Positions 37,758 through 51,177 of a DNA stretch of 64,000 bases are shown piece by piece (the stretch's first letter is position 1; each line of letters opens with the position of its first letter). Under the pieces are notes generated by a model. The model was given only the letters and a program-made list of their open reading frames with translations, was not told where the DNA came from and searched no databases. The stretch lies in assembly GCA_905250025.1 (NCBI GenBank), contig CAJNOJ010000004.1, positions 1,202,590 through 1,266,589 on the forward strand. Reading direction: 5' to 3'. The position numbers and the translations under genes are program-made. This stretch comes from Adineta ricciae. Lineage: Eukaryota > Rotifera > Eurotatoria > Adinetida > Adinetidae.

Positions 37758-39093
37758 TTATGCTTCTGCTCTTTCGATATAGTCCTTATATAGATCACGT
37801 TTTTGTTGTCGTTCGTAGTAGGCTTGCTTCGCCTTTTCCAACACGTCATCCACCGTTCGTTTTTCGCACAACCGCCGTATTCTTTCAATTCTTGTTTCTT
37901 GCGCCAGTCGCTTCTTTTCAGTTGCGATTGGCATACTGACCATTGCTTCGTCGTCATCTTTGGTATTAACTTTTACCTCCTTGGCCTTTTCCGGTTTCTT
38001 CTCCTTCGTTGTCGTACTAACATCCATCTCGAATTCTTCATCGTCGTATACCTGAGTGCTTGGGTCATTGATTCGTCGGACTTTAACTGGTTGTTTGACT
38101 GACTTTTCGACAACAACTGGTGCTTCATCGTCATCTTGCCGCTGTTCCTGTTTCACTTCTCGAGCATGTTTTTCACGAGCGCGTGTGTACATATTATCAT
38201 TTTCGCTGTCAACAGGACCACCGTCCATGGCTTCATCGTCATCTTCATCAGCTGTGCGAGTTCGTAGTTGTCGAGCACTTCGAGATGTAGCAGAAGGTTC
38301 TAAACAAAGAAGAGTTGTCGTTCACTCTGATTCACTTGTGATCTTTTACTTTCGAATTTTGGTTCAGTTTTAGTCTTTTCACTCTCTTCAAGAATGGTTT
38401 CCTCGCCTAAAATCAATGAACTATGAAATGGGGTATTAAATTAGAAAAAGATAAACCTGTTCGAAGCTTGAATTGAAATCGATAGAACGCATCCATATTA
38501 TCTTGTTGAAAAGAATTCAATAGAGCTTCTCGTTTTTCTTCCAGTTTTTCACGTTCTATATCAGCTTGTCTTTCTGCCAATTTAGCTTTGTACGCTGAGG
38601 TCACAAAGACTTCCTTATCCTTATAAAGATCACCTTCTGCTTCACGTTCAAGCTGAATACGACGTTCTTCTCTTCGTTCGTGTTCTTTTTCACGCAGTAC
38701 CTTCTTTTCTAAAAGACCGGCGATATATTTCGGTGCTCGAACTGTATTTGATTCCCGTTCTAGACGTTTCTTTTCTTCGCGTCGTTGCTCTTGCTGCACA
38801 GTAGAGCTGACTTGTTCATAAACTTCATCGTATTCGTAAATATTTGGATCTTGTTCAAGAGCTTGTTCGATATCACGTTGAGCTTTAGGATTCAGTGCAA
38901 GACGAGATGACGTTGGAGGTTTTGACATTGTCTTCTTTGTGTCTGCATCATCGTCGTCATCGAGTGAGAAAGCTGAGGCTGCGAAACAATTTTTGTTGAT
39001 TGGAGCTATCGTAGTTGATTTCGTTTTTGGTTTGCTGGGAAAAGATAAACCAAATGGTCGTTTGGAAGTCGAAGAATTATCTTCAGTAGCCAT
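37758..39093 (-). CDS. NSRP1: nuclear speckle splicing regulatory protein 1 (CCDC55)
   Basis: Exon 1 (39093-about 38460) encodes most of the conserved part. RPFGLSFPSKPK is at the N-terminus; DPNIYEYDEVYEQV matches the family 'xxVYEYDxxYDE'. RAPKYIAGLLEKKVLREKEH then EGDLYKDKEVFVTSAYKAKL match 'PKYIxxLLKxxxxRKxE' and 'DKExFVTSAYKxKL'. DNMDAFYRFQF closes the coiled-coil domain. Two further exons give an acidic and basic C-terminus that ends in YYERQQKRDLYKDYIERAEA. In other animals this protein binds SR proteins in nuclear speckles and affects splice-site choice. The long RS/RD-rich tail of vertebrate NSRP1 is shortened here. Confidence 0.8.
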
Positions 39094-39547
39094 AATCTAA
39101 AAAGAAGATTTTCTTATGATTCTTAGTCCTATGAAGCTAAATCAACAAAGAAACAAGGAAGTTTAGTCTCAATTACGAAATACCATCAGTTTGACATATT
39201 CCCTTTCTTCTTTCTATGTGTTATTTAAAAAGCTTTACATTTGTCACTCGACCGGTCCAATTAAAAATAATTTCACTGGCGCCATCTTGTTCAACGTTAC
39301 GTCTTTTATCTCAAATCTGGAAATACTATCTTTGAACATTGGTTAGTACAACTATTTGATCAGACGGAACATAGCCTAGCTGAATACGAATACTCAAATG
39401 AGCGGAGTTTATCGCTTAGTGTCTACATGAATGATGGCAGCCATTTGGCGAATCATAAGATTTTTTTTACAGAACAAAGAATGTCTGTTGGACAAAGAAA
39501 TTTTGCTTGTTTTTTACCATATTATCAATAAATCGATTTGACTTTAC
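39094..39547. promoter_or_regulatory. divergent 5' region of NSRP1 and CEP350-like gene
   Basis: 454 bp between divergent start codons, with no coding signal. A bidirectional promoter is possible. Confidence 0.3.
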
Positions 39548-42500
39548 ATGTCTCATCTGGAATCGAGCTGGCGAACCTCGTATGATCCGGAGAAGAACAG
39601 GCTCTACCATTCTGACATGCATCTGAGTGCATCAAATTCATCATCTATCTACACAAGCCATCACAGTGCGTTCGATGATGATCAATCAATCAATCGAAAA
39701 CGTCCTTTATTGGATCTTCAAGCACGAGAAAATATTCAGAGGAAAATTAGTAGACAAAAACTTGATGCAGGTATGAACGATATTTCATTAGATAATATTC
39801 TGAGTAAACCACTAAGGCGAGCCTGTCTAGAGAGAAGTTGATCAGTTTGACATTGGATTTTGTAAGAATTACTACGTATGAATAAATCTGCAGTTATGAT
39901 ATGTTGATAGAAAATCGATTTGTACATTTGAAGTGTTTAATTTTCTCTACCGAAGTCCTTTTGTAAATACATCAGATTGTTCTTGATTTCACTATGTTCT
40001 ACATGCATTGCATTACAGAGCAACGTAATGAACATTCCAACAGTAACCATACTTTTGAATCTGTTCATCCTCACACGACGAATTCAATCTCATCAAGTCT
40101 ACAGAATCTTCATCATCGACAACATTCACCACTTGCATTTCGATCGTTATCGTCAGAATTTGATACTGCTCTTCGACATCCAAGCGGTTCACGTTTATTA
40201 CACGGTGCTAATGACGTCATTTTTGCTGATGATCTCAACTATCAACCATTTAATCAGCCACAAACGCGAAAAATTACGAAAATTACTCCTAGTATGTTTA
40301 TTCTTAAATAAACTTTCTTTGTTCAATCGTTTTCTCATTTAAAATAGAAGAAAACCTTCCTCTGTCATATACTCGTCCGTCTCAACCGCGCGCCACAAGT
40401 GCGATCAACACACTAGCAAAAAAGCCTGAGCCAAAGGATCGACTCCCATCACGTGACGATGCAAAACGATTGAAAAGTGTTCGTCGACTCGAACCTGCGC
40501 ATGTTTCATCAGGCCCCGGTTCCAAAACCAGTAATACTACAACTAACATACATTTCTTTTTAGTTTTCATCAATTCTATTAGGTTTAATCAATACCAACT
40601 CATGGAAAACTGATCCTAGCAACATAAAAAAACCGTCGACGGTGAAAAAACCAAAGACAGAAATCACTACAAAAGCAGAGGATAATGTTCCACCAACGGA
40701 TGAACAGTTTACAAATGAAATCAAACAGGAAATAAAGAAACTTAAAAAGCCAAAACGTGATAAAAGTTTGTTTTGCAAAGAATGTCAATCAAGAGACTAT
40801 TCAATTATAATTTGGTTTTAGGTGCAACGAAAACAATGACTGAGCGACCACTGGCAAAACCTCATCCGCCACCTAAGCGTACGTTTAGTTTAGAACAACA
40901 CAAGGCCTTGATTGTAATTTAAATTATCTGTTTCAGCGGAGAAGACAAAAGAAGAGAAGAAGAAGGAAAGTGAAAAAATACAAAAATATATCAAAGAAAA
41001 ACAGCAAGAACACGAAAAGAAGATTTTAAACGACAAAGAGCTGAAAAATGCACAAGAAAAAGAACGAAAAGAGCGATTGATAAAATTGAATGAACAGATC
41101 AAGAAAGTCGCTCAACAACCCTTGCCAGCTTCTCTAACTAAAAAGTCATCCACATCTAACGCAGTTTGTTTTCACTTTGATACTCTTCGTATCTCTACGA
41201 AAACTATTGTTTTCTATGTATAGTCGCAATCAAAAGATCCAACGGAGCTAACACGCGAACGACTTCTCCATCTACTAGGTCCGAAACCTGTCATTGAACT
41301 TCCAGTGGAATCTCGTCAGAATGCACCTTCTCAGGAAACGGCCATTCGTGAACGTTCGACGTCAGCAAGTTCATCATCATCAAAATCATCAAGTACTGAC
41401 TCAGTTGTCGAAATCCAACCGCCAAAAACGTATGATTACTATGAAAGATAGAATTCTCTCGACACGGTCTTGATTATCATTGTAGAAATGATCAAACAGT
41501 ATTACGTGCACATTCAGAACCACCAATTCAAGATGGTAATGTGGCAAAAACTTGCTTTCGTTTGAACTATCTTTGATATACAGGTAATAGTGATGGTATT
41601 TCACATCGAAATCAAAATCTCTTGCGATGGGCTTACAATTTGACGCGTGATTGTAACGATATTGAAACTAAATTTAAATTTTTTCGACCTGGTAAACCTT
41701 CTTTTGATAACAACTGCTTGAAATATGCTGTTAACTATGCTTTCTAGATGGCACACAACCATTTGATATTATTCCTCCTTCTCGAGAACAGCTACAACAT
41801 GATACCGGCAATCTACGTATTCAACCACCTATCATCATAAAAAAGAGAGAAGACGAAGACGAAGAAAAACATGAACCAACAATCTCAGCGAAACTCTTGC
41901 GTCCATCGGGACGTTTAAGTCATTTAAATCAAAATAATATCAACGAATATGGAAATCAGCGTCTGCCAGGTGTCGGCGATCTGCGTGATCCAATACTGGA
42001 GCAACGTGTCAAACGTGATTATGCTGCTACTAAAATCCAATCAACGTATCGTGGCTATCAAGTGAGAAAAGCATTGCAATGGTCAAATCAAAAACAACAA
42101 CGGCTCAATAGCGAATTCAACCGACGAGTGCGTTCTTAAATTGTTCACTAAATAAAACTCCCTTTTATAACTTAATAGCCGAGTCGTAAACCAACGAAAG
42201 TGTCTTCCTATCGATCAGATATCTTTGATTCACCAGGTACAAATTTTGATCTTCGATTTTCCGATGATAAGTTTACAATCGGTTCCACAATATTACGTAA
42301 ACTACAACAAAATGGAACGAATATTCAACCTGCAAAAAGTATTTATCGATCATATTCAGTATCGAATCACAAAGTCTCACCTTCGCTGCTTTTTAGATAA
42401 ATTAATATCAGAAAGATATCAACGACGACAGCCATTGTCCACTCACTCATCACCACCTCCACCATCATCATCAACGTCACAAAAAATACAAAGACCAACC

Positions 42501-45500
42501 GTTTTACAAACATATTCAGACGATTATGAAAATTATTCAACCACAACTACATCCACTCCTGCGAGTCCAAGACCAGCACCGGAAAAACCACGAGTTACGC
42601 AACAGCCAATGCCCGGTAAGTACACTGGAGAAGTCGAAGCAATCTGTTGCATAACCTTAGGGACAGTTAGAATGACATAACATCCTATTGAAGTTAAAGA
42701 CTCATATGATCGTTAGATAGTAATACTTCCTATTGAGCATATTGAAATTTTAGACACTATTTCTAATACGCAGAAAAATATGTTGATGTTTCACACATTG
42801 AAGAACAGTATGTAGTCAATTTTCCAGCATCTGAATTTACTTCTATTTCAGCGAGAGAAAGCTTCACTTCTCCGTCTCCATCTTCATCAACACCGTCATC
42901 ATCTTCATTTACTCCTACACATACACCGGAACCTCCTGTAGCTTCGACTAATATACACCGCCGTTCAATTTCTCCGCCGTTACCACTCCCCATGTCTCCT
43001 GACAGCGGCCGCGCTGTACATCAGCGTGACTATCCTAGTCACGTGCTAACACATGCTCCATCGTCGACAACCCATCGAATTTCGGACGAACGTCGTTATT
43101 CTCCGGACGCACTCGAAAGACAATTAAATGCTGAATTACACTTACTTGATGGTGTTGAAGCTTCAATGAAGCAAGTAGAAAACATGGAACGCCTGAGATC
43201 CGTTGCACTTGCCCAACAAGAAGTTGTCTCACTTGCACAAGTGCTAAGAAACGTACAATTATTCTGCTACTTCCGTTTTAATTTAATTGCGTTTTTCTGT
43301 TGTTATTTTAATTCTAGAAACCAATACCTGAATCGACTACCCCTTCACAACCATTACGAAAGTAAATTCGTTTCGTCGCACTGTTCTCTACTTTTCAATT
43401 ACAACGTTTTCTTTCCAGATCACCAGCGCAGCGAAGTGTATCGTCATCATCCTCTTCTTCTTCTTCTTCAACGATATCCAATCGCAAACATCGGCCATCA
43501 TCACCTCAACCGAAAACTTCTACTAGTAATCCATCCCGCCAACGACGTGCTCAGTCGTCCACTTCACCAACATCATCATCATCGGAATCGTAAGCAGCTG
43601 GAATAATCTTCGTGTTTTATTTTCTTGTAATCAGTAAAAAAACAGTGCCTTTTATTGATGTTTATTTTTCGATAAGACCAATTGAATATTTCAGACATAA
43701 TATTACAAATAGGTTTTCAAACATAATTCATTTTCAGTTCGTTGCGTAGTTGGCTTTAACTGCGATATACTAACTAATTTAAACGGATGCTTCTTTTTTC
43801 GTTTTACTTCTTTCAATTGGTCGTGTTATTGTGTTTGTTAATATAACGTAAATACCGTGGCAAATGAGTATTGACACGAATGTTTACTTTTGATGCCATC
43901 TTGCTTGGATTATTATTTGATATATGTTGAACGTTCTTGATCTGATTTTTATTGTCATTTGAAGATGGGAATAACTTTCTTGGACGATGAAAATCATATC
44001 GACGACTGTGCGCATTAGCGCTGGCTTCGAGCAGAGCTACGAAATCAGCATCTATCAACATAGGGCCATGGAAAAATTGAGATTGAACTAATACGCACGA
44101 GATTAAGACGATTAAATAACAACGATAGATGACCTGCATCAGTTAAAGATCTTTTTCTCATACGTTGTCAAATGAGTTCTACTTAGCATATTTCCTTCAT
44201 TATATAGAAAGCAGAAATAGTGGGCGATATCATTGTCTTTTTCTTCTGTCGGAAACGAGAGAAAACTGCTGCTCGATTAATAACCTATACACATATGATT
44301 TTTTTTCTCATTTAGAATCTTGCCTACTCGAGAAAAACGTGTACGCCAAAAATATCATAACGAAGCTGAACTACAAGCTTATGAAGCACGCCTAAAAGAT
44401 ATCGAAAAGAAAGTTCGTCAACTCACTAAACGCGGTATGTATATTATCACTAACTCACTCTTTATTATGTTATTGTAAAGAGACTAGGATATCGATTAAA
44501 TGTTTCGTCTCTCTCTCTATTCTCATATAAACGAACCTTTTAGATGATAAAGAAGACGAAGACATTGATTACAGACGATTGGAATCCGCATTAAATGGTA
44601 AATTAGAATAAATTTAGCAACTAACCTAGTTCGCTTCTATAATATCTGATAAAAGAGAGAAGAAAATTTGTAAATAAATTTCAATTTTATCTTTATTTCC
44701 TTCTAGCTTTTGAGAGTCTCAATGCAAAACGTACCCCGACAACAACGACCAGCTCGCAGTCGAAGCCAAAATCGAGTAATGATTCAAGTATTAGCGAAGA
44801 TATACCTGATTCACAAAAATCTACAAGGTAATTCTCAATTTTATTCTCGTTGATTTAAAATTTGAAGTAAATATCTACTTATGGCTCCACCAGTAGTGTG
44901 GTTCAGAAGAAAACCAATAATGATACGAGTGAAATTCGAACAGAAACGTATGTTATGATCGATCACTTGTTTCTATCTTTTAAATTCCATACTATTTGTA
45001 GAAATGTAAAAGATAGTATTTCGTCATCAATATCGTTTCAACAAGAACAATCGGGTAAGCCGGAAAGTGTACTGTATACCGAAACGTATTCTATGGATTT
45101 GCCGATAGACACAGTGACAACGGATGTTAGTGATCTCGAGCGCCGCGTGCGTAACTATCGTGATCAATTAAAAGCAAAACGAACTGAACTCGATAAATTG
45201 AAACAAAAGAAGACCAAAGAAGAACTCAGAGAACAAGAAGATGAACTAAAAAAGCAACTTCAAGTATGAAAACCATCGACAGTCAGTATTGTAGAACCAG
45301 AATGTACCTTGATCGTTTAGACATTTAATCATGAAATTGAAGTTTTACGCCATGAACCGCCACGTACTACCAAGGCGTTACAGGAACAGAAGCAGTCCGT
45401 TTCTGTACGTAAAGTACCCGTTAAAAGTTCTAGTAGCGTCGATAGCAGCAGCAGCAGTAGTAGTGCAAGTACTGCTTCCACAGCAACAAAACCACAGGAA

Positions 45501-47879
45501 TCGAGTATTGCGGAGGATTTACCTGTCACAACAACAGCATCACAATCAAAAACGGATCTCGTGGTACGTTTTTTCAACGTTGATCTATTGTTGAAATATC
45601 ATATTGTTTTCAAGGAAAAGCGTATTGAACCGAATCGTTCAGTTCCGAAGAAGGAACGCGATTTCTTTGATGATGATGATGATGATGACGAAGAAAAACA
45701 AGAAGAAGCAGCAGCAGTGAAACCTATGGAAACACCTCGTGAAGAACGAGACACTCAACATGATGCTCAATCAATCTCGATTGCTACTGATTTAGCTGCA
45801 CTATCCCAAAGTGAAGATGATGATAGTCACAAACTAAGCACAGACAATGAAAAGTAAGTACACAATATCCGTTCTCTTGTCAATAGAAATCATCGAGAGT
45901 AATTTGTTCTCAATACGGAAATGACGTTCTTTGAAGGTTTCGTATACCTGATGATCTACTATTTTTCATAGACCGATATTGAATTTAAATAAAAATCCAG
46001 CTCCACTGACAAAAACTCGTCAACCTTCAGAATCCTCTTCGTCAACAACAACCACCACTTCGGAAACTACTACATCAAGCAAAAGATCATCGAAAAATCA
46101 AGCACAATCGCAAACATCCGAACGGAAAGCATCTTCGACACATAATGATTACGACGAAGATTTTTCTGATGTTAGCCATTCACCTACAACACCAACCAAA
46201 GAACCATTGGCAGAAAACAAAGTGATTGATCTTGACTGTGAATCGATTCACGAAGATTTCGAAGAAAAACAATCGACTCATGACATCAATCGAAGTTTAT
46301 CCTCGAAATCCAGTGGCGATGAACAATCGGAAATTCTTGTTCTCGTGAAAAAATCTGCTAGTACGACACCACGCAAACAAGAAGACAAAACGCTCGAAGA
46401 AGAACTTCCGCCACCTCTTCCCATTCCTGCGTCTGTGCCTGCTCCTATATCAGTCGCACCTGAACCAAAACTTGAGCCCACCAATAATGACGATACAGCA
46501 CATGATATTAGTGATGATGATGATGATGATGAAGATATCAAGGAGCAAGAAAATCGAGTAGACCATCTAACGGATCAGTTCATTCGTGCATTCATCGACG
46601 AAGCTATTGACCAAGGAAGAGAAATTAAGCGTTTAAAGAAAGAAATCAATAAAAACAAGGATGTGTCTCCAGTTGAACCGTTCGCGGCACCGGATACACA
46701 AGAATGGCTTATAGAGAATGATGCAAACGAAGATAATAATCAAGATAGCGTCGAAATAGTAATTCGTTTTTATCTGACACCTAATTTTAAGTATCTATTA
46801 TTCTTTTCTAGAATGAATTTACACTTGACTTCAGCCAGCTGGATGAGAAAAATCGTGAGTTACCATGACCTTTTTATGTAGTAACAGAAAAATCACTGCT
46901 TATACCTTTGGTTCTTCCATTTTCCTATGGCAAATAGAAAACAGAAGGATAAATAGCTTTCATAACGCATTGATGGAGTCATAGAAGTAGTTGTTACTGA
47001 AAAACCAATCTGAGCTCAGTAATTAATTCTTGTTTACAGATTAATGGATCTAAATGGAATTATGACTTTAAGTACAGAAAACGACAAATCATACCTCGCA
47101 TGATAACTTAACAGTGAAAATCATTTCATTCTAGCTAATGAACCGCGTATCGAAAGTCCACGAAAAATCGTTGTCGAAGAACCCGTTCAAATCTATGTGC
47201 CACATACACGAGAACAAGTGATCGATCTATGTCATAAAGCAATGGAAATTCTATATGATCAGAATACAGATTTTTCTGACCGAGAGGCTATTCAATGCTA
47301 TATACCTGTCGAATATCTTACAAGTGGTCAGCAAGGTATGTTGGTTTCAGCGATGACATAGTGTAAAACGGTGATTTCTGTGATATAGATTCAGATAACG
47401 AACACGTTCGACTCAATCGTCGCGCTTATTGTCGAATGGTATTTGATTTGTGCACGGAATTGTTGCATGAAATGGACACACCGAATGTTATCCCAGCTAA
47501 ATATTCCGATTGGCAGCATAGCAAACTTGTTTCCAAGCGCTTCTTTCGAGGAAGAAAACCAGCAAGTCGTCACGAAGTCGAACAATTCATCCAAACGAAA
47601 GTTTTAGAGGTCTTAGGTTTGACTCCTCGTCAAATAACCTACTCGAAATGGCGTGTGCCAAATGATCAACATCACAGTAGTGAGAAATTCGAGACAGTAC
47701 TCGATCAAGAGATACGTCGTGGCGAATCTCAATGGATAGCTTATGACGATGATTGTATCAAAATGAAATTTGAAATAGCTGATTTAATCCTTGATCAATT
47801 AGTTCAAGAATCGATTAGTGAATGCCTTTCTGTTACAGAAAAGCGTCTATTTCCGAGCAGTAATAGTACACGTCTTTAA
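39548..47879 (+). CDS. CEP350: CEP350-like centrosomal protein
   Basis: Long multi-exon gene with many short introns. Exon 1 is about 39548-39770 (MSHLESSWRTSYDPEKNRLY), the next starts at about 40014, and the last is about 47391-47879. Most of the product is disordered, S/T/P-rich and charged. Ordered pieces are a Lys/Glu coiled coil (40930-41100), an IQ-like motif (AATKIQSTYRGYQVRKAL, 42020-42075), a coiled coil at 45125-45265 and an acidic run at 45670. The C-terminal domain has NRRAYCRMVFDLCTELLHEM, then GESQWIAYDDDCIKMKFEIA and DLILDQLVQESISE, like the CEP350 C-terminus. CEP350 anchors microtubules and FGFR1OP/FOP at centrosomes and basal bodies. I see no CAP-Gly domain. Treating all exons as one gene is inference, supported by the in-frame join across the 0.7-kb intron at about 43590-44316. 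Confidence 0.6.
43813..44139 (-). CDS. small secreted protein nested in an intron of the CEP350-like gene
   Basis: Open frame of 108 codons on the strand opposite the host gene, entirely inside its longest intron. It starts MQVIYRCYLIVLISCVLVQS, a textbook signal peptide (basic start, hydrophobic core, small residues before cleavage). The mature part is about 85 residues, rich in N, R and H and without cysteines. It holds RR, RPRK and R pairs that could be processing sites. AATAAA-type signals lie downstream on the same strand at about 43655-43670. I do not recognise the family. A secreted peptide precursor is possible but unproven. Confidence 0.5.
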   Translation of the reverse strand: MQVIYRCYLIVLISCVLVQSQFFHGPMLIDADFVALLEASANAHSRRYDFHRPRKLFPSSNDNKNQIKNVQHISNNNPSKMASKVNIRVNTHLPRYLRYINKHNNTTN

Positions 47880-48904
47880 AACACAAGAAATTCTTAACTT
47901 ATTCTAAATAAACACGAAAAGTTTCTTGTAAATGCTTTTCTTTTTTGTTATGTGTTAGTAACATAGAACAATTTCTATTGATGCTTTTTTTCATGTGTGC
48001 TATTCATATTTGTGCGTGTATGAGTGCTCAACAATAAAAAAAACCATAGTTTTGTTTGGTAAATTCAATTCTACATATAATGAGCAGAACAATTTTCGAG
48101 ATGCGATATGTCCCGCGTCGTAAAATCAACTATCATAGTAGTCTTAATCATACGCTTACGTTCAAGACTTATAAGGCATCTGTTCGTATTCAAACTAGTT
48201 ATTCTCATGGAGAGTACATATCACTTTACAAGGATCACTTTCTTTGTGTGAACAGCTAAGTATCAATTTACAAAATCTATATGCATGCCACTGAAACGAA
48301 AGAAACTGTAAGTATTCACATAAAATACTGAACAGAACGTTTTAGGCATGCAAGGGAAGGTTAATTCTCATTCGCCCGTATACTTTTAAGCGCACAACAA
48401 TTGAGTGTACCAAAAGCAAGCGTTCTCATGTCGTGTCTATTTGTTTTACATTTTTTTCGTGAAAATATAGCGCATGCAGAAGTGTTTTTCTTTTCTATAA
48501 TCAATTGCGTATAAATAATCGTGTGTCAATTTCTCCAACAAAAGAAAAGGTATTAATGGTTCAGTCACGAGCAGTCAGAGAAAAACATTTTCATATTTAA
48601 TCATTATATACTCTCTGAAGAACAAGTAGAAATTTGAGTTTTTCTTTTCAATCAACTCGTTGATTTTAGCTTATTACCATTTTATTATCAATAGAATTGA
48701 TAAAACAGCTTTGATGACAGATATACGACATGACTTCAATAAAAACTAAAGCGACGTTTTCAATGTGGAACACGGAGCAACACAAAAGAAATCACTTCAA
48801 CGATATTTCGTTTTTTTTCGCTCTATTTACTTAACCGTCGCCGCCGCGATTTTCATCGACGTCATGCCAGTATAACAAATGTATAAAGAACAAAAAAGGT
48901 CGCG
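47880..48904. other. intergenic, no gene seen
   Basis: A 1.0-kb AT-rich spacer between two plus-strand genes. AATAAA signals at about 47906 and 48033 may end the CEP350-like transcript. The 67-codon frame at 48056 has no recognisable content. Confidence 0.5.
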
Positions 48905-51116
48905 ATGTTGAAAGCAATAACGACAGTAACAATTTTAACCATCATTTTAGTTTATTTTATACTTCTATCTCTTACTTATCCGTCCGTTTGCTGGTTCAAA
49001 CACCGACCAACTGAGGAAAATGATCACCCTCAACCTCCTAGCGTTACATTTATTTCTAAGCGCTCCACGAAATCTTGCTTAAAACACTATACATTTCATC
49101 TCATGCCTATGCCTTTGAAAATCATCATGTCTAACCAAGCAAAAATCGTTCGTATACCTTCGACTATTCGTATCGAAACAAAACAATCTCTACCATTTCC
49201 AACACTGAACTCATCCGAGGATGCTCCTTTTACTCTGTCTATTACTGGTGCATTTGATCTGATAAATCAGGCCGTTTATCCATACTTAGGCATCGATGAA
49301 TCATATCAATTGAATATAACTTCAGATAATCGTGCCCTCTTAGTTGCAAAAACGTACGTTGGCGTTATTCGTGGTCTGTCAACTTTTCAACAGTTACAAG
49401 CTCAAGAGTTGATACCTATTCCACTTACAATTGTTGATCAACCACGATTTATTTGGCGTGGTCTAATGCTCGATGTTGCACGTCATTTTATTCCTATTTC
49501 AATCATTCAGCAAACCATTGATTTCATGAAACTTGTCAAAATGAATGTTTTACATCTACATTTGACCGATGATCAAGGTTTTCGTATGGAATCAAAACAA
49601 TTTCCACGACTACACGACTCGTCCCAATTTTATTCTCAATCCGATATTCGCGATCTAATTGAATATGCTCGATTACGAGCTATTCGTATTGTACCTGAAT
49701 TTGACATGCCGGCACATACAGCATCATGGTTTGTTGGTTATCCACATTTATCGAGCGGTCAAAAAACTTCGTATCAATTGGAGACGATTTGGGGTGTCCA
49801 TAATGCCACTATGGATGCCACTCGACAAGGTACCTACGATTTTCTCGATCAGTTCTTTGCGGAAATGACACAGATCTTTCGTGACCAGTATTTTCATATT
49901 GGCGGTGATGAATGTGCACCGCATGAATGGTTGGCATCGGATTCAATAAAAAAATTCATGCAAGATAACAAATTGTACAGTCATCAAAATTTACAAGGAT
50001 ACTTTACAAAACGTGTAGAAAAACTATTAGAAAAATATAACCGTGAGTAATACAAGAGTTTATCGACAAATTCCATTGAATATTTGACTTGCAGGTACCA
50101 TGATGGGCTGGGATGAAATAAGCTCTGTAGATCTTTCTCGTCAATCCTTAATTCAATCGTGGCGTAGTCAAATGTCTCTTATTGATGCAGCTCATCGAGG
50201 TTATCATGCTATTCTTTCACATGGTTTCTATCTCGATCACATGTCGCCAGCTAGTTATCATTATAGTAATAATTTACACTTTGATACTATGCTCAATAAA
50301 AAGAATCAAGAGTATATTCTCGGCGGTGAAGCGTGCCTATGGACAGAATATATAAATGCAGATATGGCACATTCGCGTCTTTGGCCCCGAACAGCAGCGA
50401 TCGCTGAACGCTTATGGTCAACGTCTTACGATCAAATTGACTGTATGTATGACAGACTTAACCAATTAGATACGAAGTTCTTTCATCCAAACGATCAACA
50501 GTATATTCAAAGTTTAGCAAAACTAGCATCAAATGTCACCGCTTTGAAATTACTCGCAGATCTGTGTGAACCATTGGGTTTACATGGACGTGATCAGAAG
50601 CGCAATTATACCAGTCGCACTAACTTGAATCGTTTCGTCGATCTTTTGAGACCTGAAAGTAAACGAACTCGACAATTGATAAAAGTCAACAAACCCTCGC
50701 TGTTGTATTCGACGTTTCTCTCATGGAAAATGAATAAAATCTATATTGATTCGAATGCAACAGAAATCCTGCAACTTTCGGAAAATTTACTACAGTTAGG
50801 TGAAATCGGTATTCGTCTTTTGAGACTTTTCAACGCAAATCAGCAGCGACCAGTCGTTTCATCACGATGGTATTCGTACCAGTTATATCTACTGAATGCG
50901 TTAGAATATCAAGTACCTGAAATACGTTTAGCCGGTGTACGTGTTGTCAAAGACCTACTTGAAGAAATTGACTACTGCGCATTTGATCTACTCAATCTTA
51001 GTCTGCTTCTGTTTTTTCCTCTAATCATTCTCATCGCACAACGAGTTAGTATAATCCGACGACGTCTTCTCATTCCATGTTTACTGTTTTGTTTTCACAA
51101 ATGTGCTCGCTATTAA
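48905..51116 (+). CDS. GH20 beta-N-acetylhexosaminidase, membrane-anchored, bacterial-type C-terminal region
   Basis: Two exons only (48905-50042, 50095-51116; phase-1 intron) give about 719 residues. An N-terminal signal anchor (TVTILTIILVYFILLSLTYP) is followed by the GH20b domain and the (beta/alpha)8 barrel. Landmarks: WRGLMLDVARHFIP, KMNVLHLHLTDDQGFRMESK, RIVPEFDMPAHT and FHIGGDECAPHEW with the catalytic Asp-Glu pair D335-E336. Exon 2 adds GWDEISS, GGEACLWTEY and RTAAIAERLWS. It removes terminal GlcNAc/GalNAc from glycans or chitobiose. After the barrel comes ALKLLADLCEPLGLHGR, then TNLNRFVDLLRPESKRTRQL, a segment known from bacterial GH20 enzymes and not from lysosomal HEXA/HEXB. A second hydrophobic helix lies near the C-terminus (LLLFFPLIILIAQ), followed by basic residues. 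The single intron and tail suggest transfer from bacteria (inference). Confidence 0.88.
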
Positions 51117-51177
51117 AGTCAGATAAAACATTTTCTCTTTCAAAAGATAGATAAAGACTTTTACAGAAAACATCACT

